Source of the DNA: Primulina eburnea
Taxonomy: Eukaryota > Streptophyta > Magnoliopsida > Lamiales > Gesneriaceae
Assembly (NCBI RefSeq): GCF_022965805.1
Contig: NC_133104.1
Location: forward strand, 43,816,682-43,880,681
Reading direction: 5' to 3'
DNA: 64,000 bases
A program made the position numbers and the translations under genes. Below the pieces are notes generated by a model. The model was given only the letters and a program-made list of their open reading frames with translations. It ran no database searches and was not told where the DNA came from. This document shows, in pieces, positions 1 through 12,623 of this stretch; position 1 is the stretch's first letter, and each line of letters begins with the position of its first letter.

Positions 1-1113
1 TTCGGTGTGGTCATTGTTCCAAAATTTTACTCACAACTATATTTAAGACCACCGAGTTACATCAATCTTCTGATCTACTCATTTGTTCAATTTACATATT
101 ACGATGCTCATAGTCATTTGTTCCACTCACTACTGCATTTAAGACCAGCGAGTTTCATTGTTCCAAAATTCACATATTACGCACTCAACCTTAGATTGAA
201 TAGGAAATCGAGGGAATAAAATGAAAACAATGTTTTGATTTAACAGGACATGTGTAAATAAGACAATATCATGATTTAGGTAGTTAATCATTACCAAAAA
301 AAATATCTTGGTTCGAGAATTTTGGAGTGAACATTAATTTTTGGAGTGAACATTTTGGAATGCCATGAACATTAATCTGTAAAAAAACTCACCTTTAAAA
401 AATGCTGAAAGGCTGAAGAAAACAAATGAGAAACATGATATTTTTTTAGTTTCAAGTTTCGGTCCCTGGAGTTGAGGATTCAAGAAACCACGACCATCCA
501 TTTGCGTATGAAAGAGAAGGTGTGTGGTAAATAAAAGATGTATGCGGGAAGTGAATTATTGGGCCAAAAACCTTAACCATAGTTATGATTTTTGTAATTT
601 ATTTAATTTTTTGGTTATTTTTTGTTTAAAAATAAAAAGGAAGAAAAATGCCACGTGTCGCAATATGTATGGATTCAGGCACTACCTGTGGAGGTATAAT
701 CGAATGAACCTTAAAAAATAAAGGAAACATTTTTCAGCCGTTATAAAATTGGAATCTCACATTTGGTCACTTTTACAGTTTTACGTTAGTGTCTGTGAAC
801 AACATTCAGACGCTCCTCTCGGGATAAATTTAAAATATAAATTTTAGATAATAATTTATAAGATTATATTTACATCGTTTTTAATAATTTATAACATTCA
901 GCAAACGGTTTGCACCGGTTTTTATTTATTTTACTAAAATAATTTTGTATAATGTTTTATATTTGAAATAACTTGATAAATTTATTAATTATATAGACAC
1001 GTACAATTTAATATCTCAAAATGCAAATTTTTATTTTTAAATATTACATATTTTTAAAAGTGACAATTATTTAAATCTATTAAATTAACAAACAAGAAGA
1101 AGAAAAAAAAAGC
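1..1113. other. AT-rich intergenic DNA, no gene seen
   Basis: This stretch has only short chance reading frames with no recognisable domain, no convincing splice pattern and strongly AT-biased composition. I see no RNA gene or long repeat in it. Confidence 0.5.
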
Positions 1114-1232
1114 ATGTCTCATTTAATTTGTGAAAAAATATTACTTTTAATGCTAAGAGTATTACTTTTTATTGTGAATATGGATACGGTTGACCGTCTC
1201 ACCAATTAAGATCCGTGAGACGGGCTCACATA
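1114..1232. repeat. Degenerate MITE of the GTGAGAC family
   Basis: The interior (AATATTACTTTTAATGCTAA, AGAGTATTACTTTTTATTGT) and the right end (CCGTGAGACGGGCTCACA) match the four better copies at 50-53 kb. The left end is eroded to TGTCTCATTTAATTTGTG. It is an old, non-coding copy. Confidence 0.65.
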
Positions 1233-1270
1233 TGACCCACTCTTTTAATAATATATTCTTGTAGTTATGG

Positions 1271-1860
1271 CGGTCGATTGATTTTCTATTTGACTTGTGT
1301 TTAGTCTTGAGTTTGAGTTTTGGAGAATTTTTTCAAATTAATATTAATTAAAAATTACTTAATAAAATATTGTAAAAATGAGATGTTTGTAAAAATAGTG
1401 TGATCTGTAGAAATTTATAGCGGATCCTAAATTTTTTTTTAAAAAAAAGAAAAAGTTGTTGTCAAAGATTCTCTATTTGACGTGTGTTTAGTTTTGAGTT
1501 TGAGTTTTGAGGTTTTTTTTAAAAATTAATATTAATTAAAAACTATTTAATAAACTATTTTAAATATGATATGTTTGTAAAAATAGTGCAATATGCAGAA
1601 ATTTATAACGGATTCTAAATTTTCTAAAAAAAAAAAATTAAAGAAAAAGCGGTTGTCATGGATTCTTTATTTGACTTGTGTTTAGTCTTTAGTTTGAGTT
1701 TTGGGCTTTTTCAAAAAGTAATATTAATTAAAAATTATTTAGTTAATTATTGTAAAAATGAGATTTTTGTAAAAATATTGCAATCCGTATAAATTTATAG
1801 TGGATTCTAAATTTAAAAATAAAACAAAGAAAAAGAGTTTGTCACGGATTTGTGACAACC
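1271..1860. repeat. Three-copy tandem repeat, about 190 bp per unit
   Basis: Three diverged direct copies begin near 1281, 1469 and 1661. Each opens with a CTATTTGACTTGTGTTTAGT-like block, then an ATTAATATTAATTAAAAA block, then a TTTGTAAAAATA block and an AAATTTATAGCGGAT-like block. The units are joined by A-rich runs and a GTCAxxGATTCT motif. No coding capacity is visible. It could be a small satellite seed or the subterminal array of a transposon. Confidence 0.75.
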
Positions 1861-2640
1861 TGTCACAGATTCTAGGGAATCTGACTGTTCCCTTTAAATT
1901 GCACGCATTTCCTCCGTTTCATCTGCCCAAAATGATTAATGTTTAGTTTTGTTGATAATATTATAATTATATATTAAGAAATAATATTTTGGTTTGTGTA
2001 ATATTTCTCTTAATGTTTATCATTTATTTCAGATATTAACATTGTCCGTTGATTTTATTACAAATTTCGTATAACCACGTTTGAGAAGGTAATTCAAGTA
2101 ATTTATTAATATTTTATTCGTATTATTTATATTATATTAATGTAATTATAATTTTGTTCACTGACATTATACGAATAAGTATAATTTTTAAAATATTATA
2201 TTTTAAATATTAATCGTGATATAAATATGATAACAGGGATATTAAAAAAATAAAAAATAACATGATTGGCTTCATGGTTACAAGGACGAACTTTCGACTC
2301 GGATTTTGTTGCATAATATTTTGAATTTCAGTGTAATACAAACAATGATTTGCATAATAGTCTAATTTTATGAATAGCTGTGATAATCAACATAACATAC
2401 CTTCATAAATATATGGATAAGGTAGAATGAAAAGCATCAAATGTCCATCCCCGATTTGCCACCATCGTTTAAAAATATGATAGTTGAAATGACTCGTGCT
2501 ACTAAAATACTGCTAGAAATTATTATTATTTTTCAACCTAATTTTGAAAATGCTCTAACACATGCATGCGAATGAAAACAGTTCACCATGTGTATTAAAA
2601 AGTTATTCAATTACTTAATAAAAATAATTGAAGTTAAATA
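1861..2640. other. AT-rich intergenic DNA, nothing recognised
   Basis: There are no open frames of interest, no inverted terminal repeats that I could find and no RNA gene. Composition is very AT-rich. Confidence 0.4.
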
Positions 2641-3650
2641 AATTCTAAATATCATCAAGTTCCTATACTACTGTTTGAGAAGAACTCAAACGCAGCAATC
2701 AAAGCTTGTCCTATCATCAAGGTATAAAAAAGATATAAAATGTATTAAAAAAAACAATGTTCATCCATGACCCATAAACATATAGTGCGGAAATATGCAA
2801 GGTCATCGAGTCATCGTGCGCACTCCCAGCTCCGCCTACTCAGTATTCGGCGCCTCCAGTCTCAAAATCATCGTGATCACCTGCATCATTCACACCAAGT
2901 GAGTCTAAAGACTCAACACACCTGAATCGAACAAGTACATATATATAACATACAACAATAAAAAGTGCTATAATTAAAATATATTTCATGATCTTATAAG
3001 TATGAACTTAAACATACAATGTCCAAGCATAATGTGTCCATAACAGATCTCATCATATCAACATATACATGTTCATTTTCTTTATTTGATTCAGATCATT
3101 AGTTGTGACTTTCGTATCAGCTCTAGTGGATGGATCCATCTATGTATAACTGCGATACCCGGTGGCGGAGAGATCAGCGACAATATTATCCATCCACTGA
3201 GCATTTGCCTTACATGTTCGTTTCGTGCTAGTCACAACCAACTCTCATCCTTCAAAAACATGTCATTGTATTCATCACTTATAAAATCATGCATATACAT
3301 AATTTTTTTTAAAATCAAGCATGCAACATATATTTTGTATTTTCATAAAAATTCATGCTCGTAATAACATATACATTTTTAAACATGCAGTGTTTAGGGT
3401 GCTACCATGACTGTTAACTTGATCCGGGTGCAAAATGACCAATTTGCCCCCGAAACCTTAATTTACCGTTTTACCCCTGGACCTCAAAATTTCGACCTGA
3501 AGCCAATCAAACTTATTAAAACACATTTATAACCATTTCTTAGACGTAAGCTCGAGCTCATGCATTAATTTCTATAATTCGTTTTAAAACTTGGACTAAA
3601 AACCCGATTTTATCCCGAACTCAATCAAACTTAAACCATAGTTCAAAGAC
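2640..3650. repeat. LTR-like dispersed repeat, copy 1
   Basis: Blocks in this segment recur in the same order and orientation at 6230-8000. Shared blocks include ATGCAAGGTCATCG, a CACCTCCA/CGCCTCCA block, GATCCATCTATGTATAACTG and GACCTCAAAATTTCGAC. Copy 1 reads straight through CCGGGTGCAAAATGA, where copy 2 is interrupted by a hAT element. It is probably a degenerate retrotransposon LTR; no coding domain is present. Confidence 0.6.
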
Positions 3651-5020
3651 TCCTAATCAAACTCTGTATGATCTATTTTAAATGTCAATAACCTCAGTCA
3701 TATCGACATATCAACACCCAAACAGGTCATAAGCGCTAAAACAACTACCCTATCTACAAGGGGCTTGCGCCTAGGCGCCGACACTGTGGCGCTGCGGTGC
3801 TTGATTAGCGCCTAGGCACCCGACATCAGCGCTGCAGCGCTCCCAGCCCCGAAGATCAGGTTTTGCGGTGCCTAAAGGGCAGCGCCGCAGCGCTAGCCCT
3901 GCAGATAAAAAATCCTAAACAACATTTGAAGCCAACCTCTACCCCATGTTCAACTAGCCTGGACCAGGCTCGAACCAACCCTTCCTAACCCACCTTAAGA
4001 CCCTCCTTGATTGACCTAGCTCCATGCACGTTGCCCTCAACCCTTCGCACAACCTGGTCATCCCAAGCCCTGAATCGAGGAAACCCGATCGCACCATCAC
4101 CAAACAGACTCACGATCTGATCCTAACATCTAAGCACCATAATTCAAACGTTTTTGAGTCTCCTACCTCCCCATCCAGGCAGCCCTTCAACCAAGAGACA
4201 AAAACGTGAGAATCAATTCATACAAATTGGTCTCCTCTACGAACATGCATTCAAAACTCACATAAAACATTAGAACAATAATAAAACATGCACAGTCAAT
4301 CAAAAACTCGTGTTATGGTGTGGAAGACGAGAAAATGGAGATATCGATCGTGTCTTTGCGATTAAACGCTCGAAAAACAATGAAAGCGAGGCGAGAGACG
4401 GACACCGGAGAGACGTGACAACGTTTCTTAAGAAAATTCTTGAGAAATCCGATCACTCTTGCTGCTGGAACTCGTGGAGGCTGCTGGGAAAATGGGGAGG
4501 GGTGGCCAAGAGAGGTGAGGGTGGGAATATGGTTTTTGGGTAGGTTTAATTAAAATATTAAGTGCTAATAGGCACTTAATAAAAATATTTAGGAGGAGTA
4601 GAAGTTAATGCCCACACTCGTTAAATATTTCGTTTATGTACGTTTTTGAAAATGTAGTCTGAACTCTCAAAAGTCCTCCAACTTGCTAAAATTTTGCGTG
4701 TCAGATTAGAATATGACCCGACGAATAAAAATATTCCACCAAGACCCATTTCGAAAATCTCACTTAATTACACCATATATTAAATAATTAAAAATAATTA
4801 TTTAAAAAAATATTTTCCTCAATTATCCTCGGTCTCCGTTTCTCGTTCGAGCGCGAAATACTAATAAAAGCCCTATTATATGAACCCTTAATAAACCATG
4901 AAATAACACATATACATGCCATAGTCATCCATTTAAAACTTTAAAATAATTAAACACATATTTTAGTAAAACCCTATATTACATACAGTCAGGTTATGTA
5001 GCTCGAATTTTCTAGACCTT
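3650..5020. repeat. Probable LTR-derived DNA with a GC-rich GCGC-palindrome patch
   Basis: It continues directly from repeat copy 1. Between about 3765 and 3900 the composition turns GC-rich and is packed with short palindromes such as GCGCCTAGGCGCC and GCGCTGCAGCGC. The rest is ordinary AT-rich DNA, with only short open frames that look like chance. I infer an old LTR or internal non-coding region of a retroelement, without domain evidence. Confidence 0.35.
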
Positions 5021-6229
5021 AAACGATATTTCTTCCATTACTTCTGTTTGCCATTTTTTCATAAACTGACTGTTGCATAATTATGAAATGTGTGAGAAAA
5101 TGGTATAATATTTGTGTTCTTAAAAACAATATTTATGTAATACAAGATTAAATTAAAAAAATAATACATTAGTTAAAAATATTTATACAATTATTAATAT
5201 TATATTTAAATGATCAATCAAACCTGACACCCTATGTAGCCGACCCGATTTGACCCGAGCACTTATATCCCTATCATTTACTTAAATGATATAAATAATG
5301 GGCATATTATTGATACAATTAGGGCCGGGGTTCAGCCCAAAATTTTGCATGAACTCCAAACTGTAATCTACTTGGTCGTAAGGCTTATCGAGATAATCAG
5401 GGCAGACCAGTCGAGCAACACGATAAATTTTATCGAGTAAAGTCCCAAATAATTATGGTGGTGAATACATAGCACTCATTTAAATATCAGATAAGATGTA
5501 ACGAAAATACTTATGACGTCCTCTAGTTTATGTTAATTTGTGCAAATCCGAAGCTGATCGTCGTCCGACTCGTGCTGAACCAGTTTGAAGTACCGGGTTC
5601 ACCAGACCTAACCCAATGAATATTTTTATATATATCTAAACATTTTGAATAATTTACACAGAAATTTTGAATCCCATCAATACATATTGTATGTTAAGGA
5701 TAAAAAATTACAAATGTAATGTACAAAGAAAAAATATATTTCATAACAATTTAGTTTTATGTTAGAATAAATCATTCTTTGTATAAAAATAACATGCTCA
5801 AGTAAAATATAATATAATCTATCTGATATAATACGCGAAGTGTGACAATATACAAATATAAGTGAATGTGCTTAATTCGATCTCAAACTAACCGCAAATA
5901 ATAGCTCCAAATTGTTGATGTAACATAAAATTCCACATTATCTATCATATTAGCATATGACAATTCGATTTTTATCATAATGACAATAATGTGATTTGTT
6001 TTGATTTAACTTAGTATTAAATTTACGCTTATATGTGTATGTCAGTTGTCACTATACTGCTAGTGTAACATCTACTACTTAAAATAACTGCTTAAATATT
6101 TTTTTAATAAAATTCTTTTTCGGAAATCCTCAAACACATGCATGCAAAAAAAAAGTCAATCGTACATTTTAAAAAGTCTCCCAAACACTGAATAAAAATA
6201 ACACCGGCTAATTAAACCTTAAAACGAAA
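5021..6229. other. AT-rich intergenic DNA between the two LTR-like copies
   Basis: No gene, RNA or clear transposon end is visible. If the flanking repeats are a pair of LTRs, this and 3650-5020 would be a non-coding internal region, but no primer-binding site or polypurine tract is evident. Confidence 0.35.
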
Positions 6230-6971
6230 TCAATATTTTAGTCTACAGTTTTAAAAGAACTCAACGTCTGTCAAAAATCATCAACGTAAAAAGAGTTGCA
6301 AAAACATTTAAAATATTGTTTACACCCACGACTCATGATCATAATATGCGGGAAAATGCAAGGTCATCGGATTAACGTGCCCACACCCAACTCCCCATAC
6401 TCAGTCTTCAGCACCTCCACTCTCCACATCATCATGCTCACCTGCATCAATTACACATAACGAGTCTAAAAACTCAATACACTTGAATCGCAATTGCAAG
6501 TACATATACATAACATAGAACCGTGAAAATACTGTAATTAAAATACATTTCATGATATCAAAAACGAAAGCATAAACATGTCCATATCGCATCATATCAA
6601 CATATACGTGTTCAATATTCTTTATTTGAATTCCGCTCATTAGTTGTACTTTCGTATCAGTTATAATCGATTGATCCATCTACGTATAACTGCGGTACCC
6701 AGCGACGGGGACATCATCGACAATATTACTCATCCATTGAGCTTTGACCTTATATGTTCGTGTTATTTAGTCACAACCAACTCCCTTCCTTAAAAAACAT
6801 GTGATAGTATTCACCACTTATGAAAATAATGCATATACGTAAATTTCCTTAAAATCAAGCAACACATTTTTCGTATTTCCATAAAAAGTCATGTTCGTGA
6901 TAAATATATATATTTGAAATATGTCAATATGTGATCACAGCGCTGTCATGACTGCTAACTCGACCCGAGTG

Positions 6972-7784
6972 CAGGGCCGATCCTAACAATATTTGGCCCT
7001 GAGTCTAACTTTTAAAAAGAGGCTTTCGAATCATAATGTGTGTTCATATTTTTTTTCGTTCCATAACAATTTTTCAAATTAAATCAATACGTCAAAGACA
7101 ATATAAAAAACTAAAGGAATAAAAATATCAAACATGTCCAAAATGATCACTAAAAAACAACTCGCCTAACAGTTTTAGAGCTAAAAATACTTATCAAGTC
7201 TGTATAATCCAATTGTTCAGTAATTTCTTTCTCAATCGATAACATAGCCAATCCATTCCATCTTTCTCGTGACATGGTTGATCGGAGAAAAGTTTTGATG
7301 AGCTTTATCTTTGAGAAACTTCGCTTTACACATGCTACTGTGACCAGTCAACAAGATTTTATAAGCAATAGAGCATTTGAAAGCCGGATAAACATTACAT
7401 CCACCAAAATTTCAGTCAAAAAACGTAGATTATAGATACCACATAAAGCTCCGAAGAAAGTAAAAAAACTACAATAAAAAATTAGAAGCCCCAACAAAGC
7501 AAATACAAGAAAATAGACTTACAGCTCCTCACGGGTCTTCCAATCAAACCTAGAGACGACGCAATGACTGGAATCGATTAAGGCTTGTCTATAGATGAAT
7601 ATTGGGGAAGATTGATGAATAAATCGATGACATACTAAGCAAGTTTCATTTAATAAATACTTGGTTTTGGACTATCTAATAACTAATATTATATATAAAA
7701 AAATTTTTTAAAAATTTTTAGGCCCCAAAAAAAAGATGAGCATGAGTCATTGGACTCATTTGCCTCTTAATAGGCACGGCCCTG
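6972..7784 (-). mobile_element. hAT-family DNA transposon, internally deleted, 813 bp
   Basis: The left end is CAGGGCCGATCCT and the right end, read from the other strand, is CAGGGCCGTGCCT. The element is flanked by the 8-bp direct repeat CCCGAGTG at 6964-6971 and 7785-7792. Eight-base target duplications and CAGGG-type ends are typical of hAT elements. The related repeat at 3421-3440 shows the empty site. A relic of the transposase C-terminus lies inside on the minus strand. Confidence 0.9.
7150..7400 (-). pseudogene. hAT transposase C-terminal fragment
   Basis: The minus strand encodes a segment ending at 7150-7152 that contains RSFSKIKLIK, RSTMSRERWNGLAMLSIEKE and LDYTDLI. This is the conserved C-terminal dimerisation region of plant hAT transposases (TTF-type / zinc finger MYM-type relatives). 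Just upstream, the ILLT and VTVA parts lie in different frames and a stop follows IKSC, so at least one frameshift is present. The zinc finger and catalytic core are absent. The fragment cannot make an active transposase. Confidence 0.8.
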
Positions 7785-8364
7785 CCCGAGTGCAAAATGA
7801 TGATTTTACCCCTAGAAATCCTAATTGACTATTTTATACTTGGACCTCAAAATTTCGACTCGAAGCCAACCAAACTCCTCAACACATATTTATAATCATT
7901 GTTTAGATATAATCTCGAGCTAATTTTTACGATTCGGATTTGACCCGAATCAATCCGAAAATTAGCCAAATTTAAACCCTAATTTGGACAGAACCTTATG
8001 CCTTCAACCAATAGGCTATAGCCACCGACGTCGTCCTTCCGCACTAGTCTCCGTGCTCTCCTCCGCTCATACGACGGCGTTTGTCATATTTTTGAACCTA
8101 ACTGGGGCCTCATGCCGAGGACCTCCTACCGGAGCTCCGACGCTAAATTGACTGTTAAGTTTTACAATGTAACAAATTAGAGCTTTGGCATTCGGGTTAT
8201 TTGAATTATCTTATAACATGATTTGGATTTCACTGTCTTTATTGCTTTTTATATGTTGATCGTAGCAAATTATGGGTGTTTTGTCACGTTTGTCTCACAT
8301 TGCGTCATTCTCAGCTAACTCAAAAAGAGAGCCTTCTCTTTTCTCAAGAAAATCGGCTTGATCC

Positions 8365-10994
8365 ATGGGCTCCGAGGATAAAAAGAAGCAGAAGAAGAAA
8401 AGCAGCAACAAGAAGAGTTCTGGGAAGGGAAAGGACGACGGAGAAGCTAAAGTTATACTGGATGATCGATTCGTATCAGCACAGACAGACCCTCGCTTTA
8501 TGGAGGCTCCAAGGAGGAGGGCGAAAGTGGCCATCGACTCTCGTTTCCAACGTGTCTTCACTGATAGAAGCTTTACCTCCTCCAGCGCCCCCCGTTGATA
8601 AGCGAGGTAAACCTGGCAAAAATAAAAACTCATCCTCTCTAAAACACTACTACCGTCTTCTTCAAGAAGAAGAGGAGAATGAGAAGTTTGCGATTCGAGG
8701 AGGAGGAGAAGATGAAGGTGACCGCGTTGATAATGGCTGCATTGTTAGTCATTCTGAGAGTGAAAGTGATAGTGAAAAATTTGATGACAACGAGGAGATG
8801 AGTTTTGATGAGTCATCATCCACTAGTTCGACATATTCAGATGATGACTCCATGGATGACGAAGAGGAGGATACTTTTATGGGACAGGTTCGAACCATTT
8901 TGATTTATATTTTGTTTTAATTGATTTATTCCGCGGAGATGGACTTTGGACGGATCTGTAATTCTTTGCCAACTCTCTAAATTGCTTTTTCATCTTTGTG
9001 GTGCAACTGGAAGAAACTGTGCCAGAAATCGAAAAAGAAACACACAGGCTAGCCATTGTTAATCTCGACTGGAGTCAAGTGAGGGTACGTTGTAACAAAT
9101 CTGTGCTTTCGGATTCTGTCCATGATTTTTGTACATGCTGTTGACTGCCCGGTATCATGAACTTTACTTTCTAACATGTGCTCTCCGTATTTGAACCTTC
9201 AGTCCAATTTTTATGAGTTACCTTGTTCTTGGGCTTACAAGATGCATTTGTATTTCCAAAATGACAGTCTGTAAGGTGATGAAAATTGTGTTTTTCCCAC
9301 TTTTGCATGGTCTTGTTCAAAATTTTATGCAGTTGTTGCAATCTGTGGGTCATACTAACTCCATCTGAAGTGCTGTTCTAAACATGCTGCCATCTTTTCC
9401 ATTAATTAAATTTAAATGTTGCCTCGATGTGGAAACTTATTTACTGTTATCATAGAATATCCACTATTTACTAAGTGTTGTTGAATTATTTAGCTGGCAG
9501 TTGACTTATACATCTCTCAATATTCATGGTACCATGTCAGTGCTTTTAGTTTCTCACTAAGTTAATCTCCAATAATGTAGGCAGTTGACTTGTATGTCTT
9601 GCTCACATCATTTCTTCCTAACGGGGGTCAGATTTTATCTGTAACTTTTATCCATCTGAGTTTGGACTCAAACGCATGGAAGAGGAAGGTGCACGTGGTC
9701 CTGTTGGATTGTTTGATGACGACGAGGACGAGGAACATGATAATGAATTGAGGATGCTGGCATTGATAAAAGGAAGCTACGTGCTTATGAATTAAGTAGG
9801 CTAAGGTGACATCTATTGCTGAATTCGAGTGTTTTAATATACTTATTTTACTTTTTGTTGATCGCTTGTTTATCCGATGTATACCCAATGCTCGGGTTTA
9901 GACAATAAGTTTTGTTTAATTGTTGTTCAGTTGGCTGCTGTGGAGTAACAAACTGGTGATGTTTGATCTTTGAGAATATGTAGGTTCTACTCTTTTCTAT
10001 GAACGTAAAATAATAGCTATTCATCTTTTGGGTTTTGGTCTGAATTGGTTGGCCTTACTCTTTTTTTATCATCTTTATGCTCAACTGTATTGATTGCAAA
10101 TCAATTGAAGATTGGTCTCACATAAATGAAAATATGGTGAAATCAGATCCACTGTTTAACTTGCTCGAAGTGACACAAATGTTTACCCACTTGTTAGCAA
10201 TGATTTTCCAGTTCTAAAGTATGAGATAGTTACCTTCTTGCATTAGCTACTATTTTGCGAATGTGAAATTTGATTCAAGTGCTACAGCAGATTACCTTTA
10301 CAAAGCCTGTGATGGGGTAGAGTTTGAAAGATCTGGGAATAAACTGGATTTGCAGGGTTCCAAAGTTTAAATATTAATTTTAAGAAGCTAATCAAGCTCA
10401 TTTTGTAAAAAGAGAATAACTTGATATCTCTCTCCATTTATATTCTTTTGTGAGCATTTGATACTGGTAGAGTTTCTTTTGTCAGATTCTTATTTTAGGT
10501 TAGTTCCAGGCGACACCTATTTTAACTTGTGGTTGTGAAGGAAAACTTGCAAATATCTGAGTTCTGTTGCTAATTTAATCTTGATCAACTGTTCTGAATT
10601 CTGATTCTGTCCTCTGTTAGGCACCAGCTGACTATGAAGGTCTTGATTTTCAAACTAGAGCATTGCAACAGAGCAATGTTCATCTTACATGCGACGAAGA
10701 TGAACCACAACGCGTGAAGACCTTGAAAAGAAAACTAAATACTGATCAGGTTCATATTAATTCATGTTTGTGGGTGGGTTGCCTTTTGCTTACACACTAT
10801 CATGCATGATTAGCAATTTTGCATGGGCCCTGGATCTTTTATATATATATATACACACACACACAGTTTTAATATGCTGTCCACCTACACCGTTGATGTG
10901 TCATTCACTTATTGGATGCGATTACATATCAAAATTTTACATCGTATAGGTAAGTGTCACCTCAATGCTGAGTACCTTGGTGAGAAGCATGTCA

Positions 10995-11043
<49 letters not shown>

Positions 11044-12623
11044 AATGTTTAAACCACAAGTCATCTTACTTTGGTATGGGAATCACTATTGTAATTAAAT
11101 GATCTAATATGTAATTACCTCACATTTAGAAATTCTTTATTTGTGGAAGTTTGTAAGAGCATGGATATATTCTGCCATATTATTATTGTTATTTAACTAA
11201 AATTGCTAGCATGTAGAGATCAAACCAAGTGAATCATAAGAAATAGCTCGGACTAAACAATTGGGGTCTTTTTTAATCTTTTGCTTGATATTAATTTCCA
11301 TGCCCTTCGAAGATGGTTGAATTGATTTATGAGGTAATTGTCGGGTATCGGTTGGCTCAGTATTTGGGTTTGCAAAGTCTTTTTATTAAGGAGGTGAAAA
11401 TGGGATTTTGGTCTCTTGCCCGACATGTATTCCCCAAAAACAAAATTACTTGGTTGCTATGAGTTTTATTTTGTTTTCAGCTTGTGGAGCTGGAGTTGAA
11501 AGAGTTTTTGGCATCTGATGAGAGCGGAACTAATTATGATAGTGCTGATGACACAGAAGACAGATTGATGAAAAAACGCAAAAAACAAGATGTACCGGGA
11601 GTTGATCCAGTCTGGGGATGGTTCGGATGATAATGATGAAGAGGAAGATGATCAGGTCATGGAGGTCACTTTTAATTACAGCTTAGAAGATATTAGCAAA
11701 CGCATACTAGAAAAGAAAGACAAGAGATCAGAAACTGTTTGGGATGAGATTCTCAGAAAGAGGAGAGAGAAAAAGAAGGCAAATAAAAACAGTTTCAATT
11801 ATTCATCAGATGACGAAGGCGGTAATACTGATCAGAAAATTTCAGAATATCAGGATGACTTTTTCATTGATGAGCCTTCAGCCGCAGACAGTAAAAGGAA
11901 TCAAGTCCGAAGCACTAAGACGGGAAATCACATTCAAGAAACTGTCCAAGAAGCTGAAGCAAGCATAGCAGAGCTTGAAATGTTACTTGCTGATGACAAT
12001 GGAGGAGACACAAATATAAAGGGCTACAATTTGAAACCCAAGAAAAAGAAGGGGAAAAAAGGAACGGAAATTCTAGACGAGGGAAAAATTCCAATGGTAG
12101 ACGTTGATGATCCACGTTTTTCATCTTTATTCACCTCACCGCTCTTTGCTTTGGATCCAACAGATCCTCAGTTCAAAAGGTATATATCCTGTTGTCGTAT
12201 AATGCATTACCACACTACAGCCTACGTTGTGATACTGATAATATTTTATTCGATCTGTCTATTTTTTTTATATCAAATTTCAAGACATTCAATGTCCTAC
12301 GTGCAAATGAATTATGGTTTTGGCGCTACAGGAGTGCGACTTATTCTAGGCAGATTGCCCAAAAACGGGAGATTAGCAATCAAGAAAATGGCCCAATGGT
12401 TCACTCAGAAGTTCTTGGTCAAGTCTCAGAAGTGCCCGAACAAGAACATGCACATGAAAAAACTGGTGGATTGCCTCGAGGAAAAGGGAAGCACGAGTTA
12501 TATTCATTGGTTAATTCGCTCAAACTGAAGTCGAAACAACTGCAACTGCCTTTGTTGTCTCAAGGTAAAGGTCCTTCAGGGAAACACAAATCCCCGGGAC
12601 ACAAGGCAAACAAAGAGAAATAA
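8365..12623 (+). pseudogene. ESF1: Broken ESF1 (pre-rRNA-processing) gene copy
   Basis: ESF1/NUC153-type proteins act in the nucleolus in 18S rRNA maturation. Exon-like blocks match the family in order: 8365-8887 (Lys-rich start, VSAQTDPRFMEAPRRRAKVA, then acidic Ser/Asp tract), about 9001-9084 (EIEKETHRLAIVNLDWSQVR), 9582-about 9806 (AVDLYVLLTSFLP, GPVGLFDDD, KLRAYELSRLR), about 10246-10355 (DSSATADYLYKACDGVEFER), 10621-10749 (APADYEGLDFQTRALQQ), 11481-12179 (VTFNYSLEDISKRILEKKDK, FTSPLFALDPTDPQFKR) and 12332-12623 (SATYSRQIAQK to the stop). The frame is broken at least four times: one extra C in a C run near 8590, shifts near 9645, 9755 and 11588. The acceptor before 9001 is not AG, and the end of the block at 10355 is missing. 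The neighbouring genes close in phase, so decay of this copy is likelier than poor sequence, but indel errors cannot be excluded. Confidence 0.8.
10840..11039. repeat. Two dinucleotide microsatellites in an ESF1 intron
   Basis: A (TA)n(CA)n compound tract lies at 10840-10866 and a pure (TA)n tract of about 40 bases at 10999-11039. Both lie within the intron between the 10749 and 11481 exon blocks. Confidence 0.9.

Larger units (their letters stand above)
6230..8000. repeat. LTR-like dispersed repeat, copy 2, split by a hAT insertion
   Basis: This is the second, diverged copy of the 2640-3650 repeat, in the same orientation. It matches from the ATGCAAGGTCATCG region through the GACCTCAAAATTTCGACTCG region. 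The match is interrupted at 6972-7784 by a hAT element; the flanks rejoin in register with the uninterrupted copy 1. Confidence 0.6.

Noticed and set aside
1281..1860. CRISPR-like repeat array
   Set aside because: The units are about 190 bp, diverged and without unique spacers; this is plant DNA and the pattern is an ordinary tandem repeat.
8295..8633. 112-codon minus-strand frame opposite ESF1 exon 1
   Set aside because: It is the mirror of a Lys/Glu/Ser-rich coding exon, which often leaves the opposite strand open. The product is low-complexity and has no recognisable domain.
10764..11098. Two open frames over the TA/CA microsatellites
   Set aside because: They are open only because dinucleotide repeats lack stops in some frames; they lie within an intron of the ESF1 relic.
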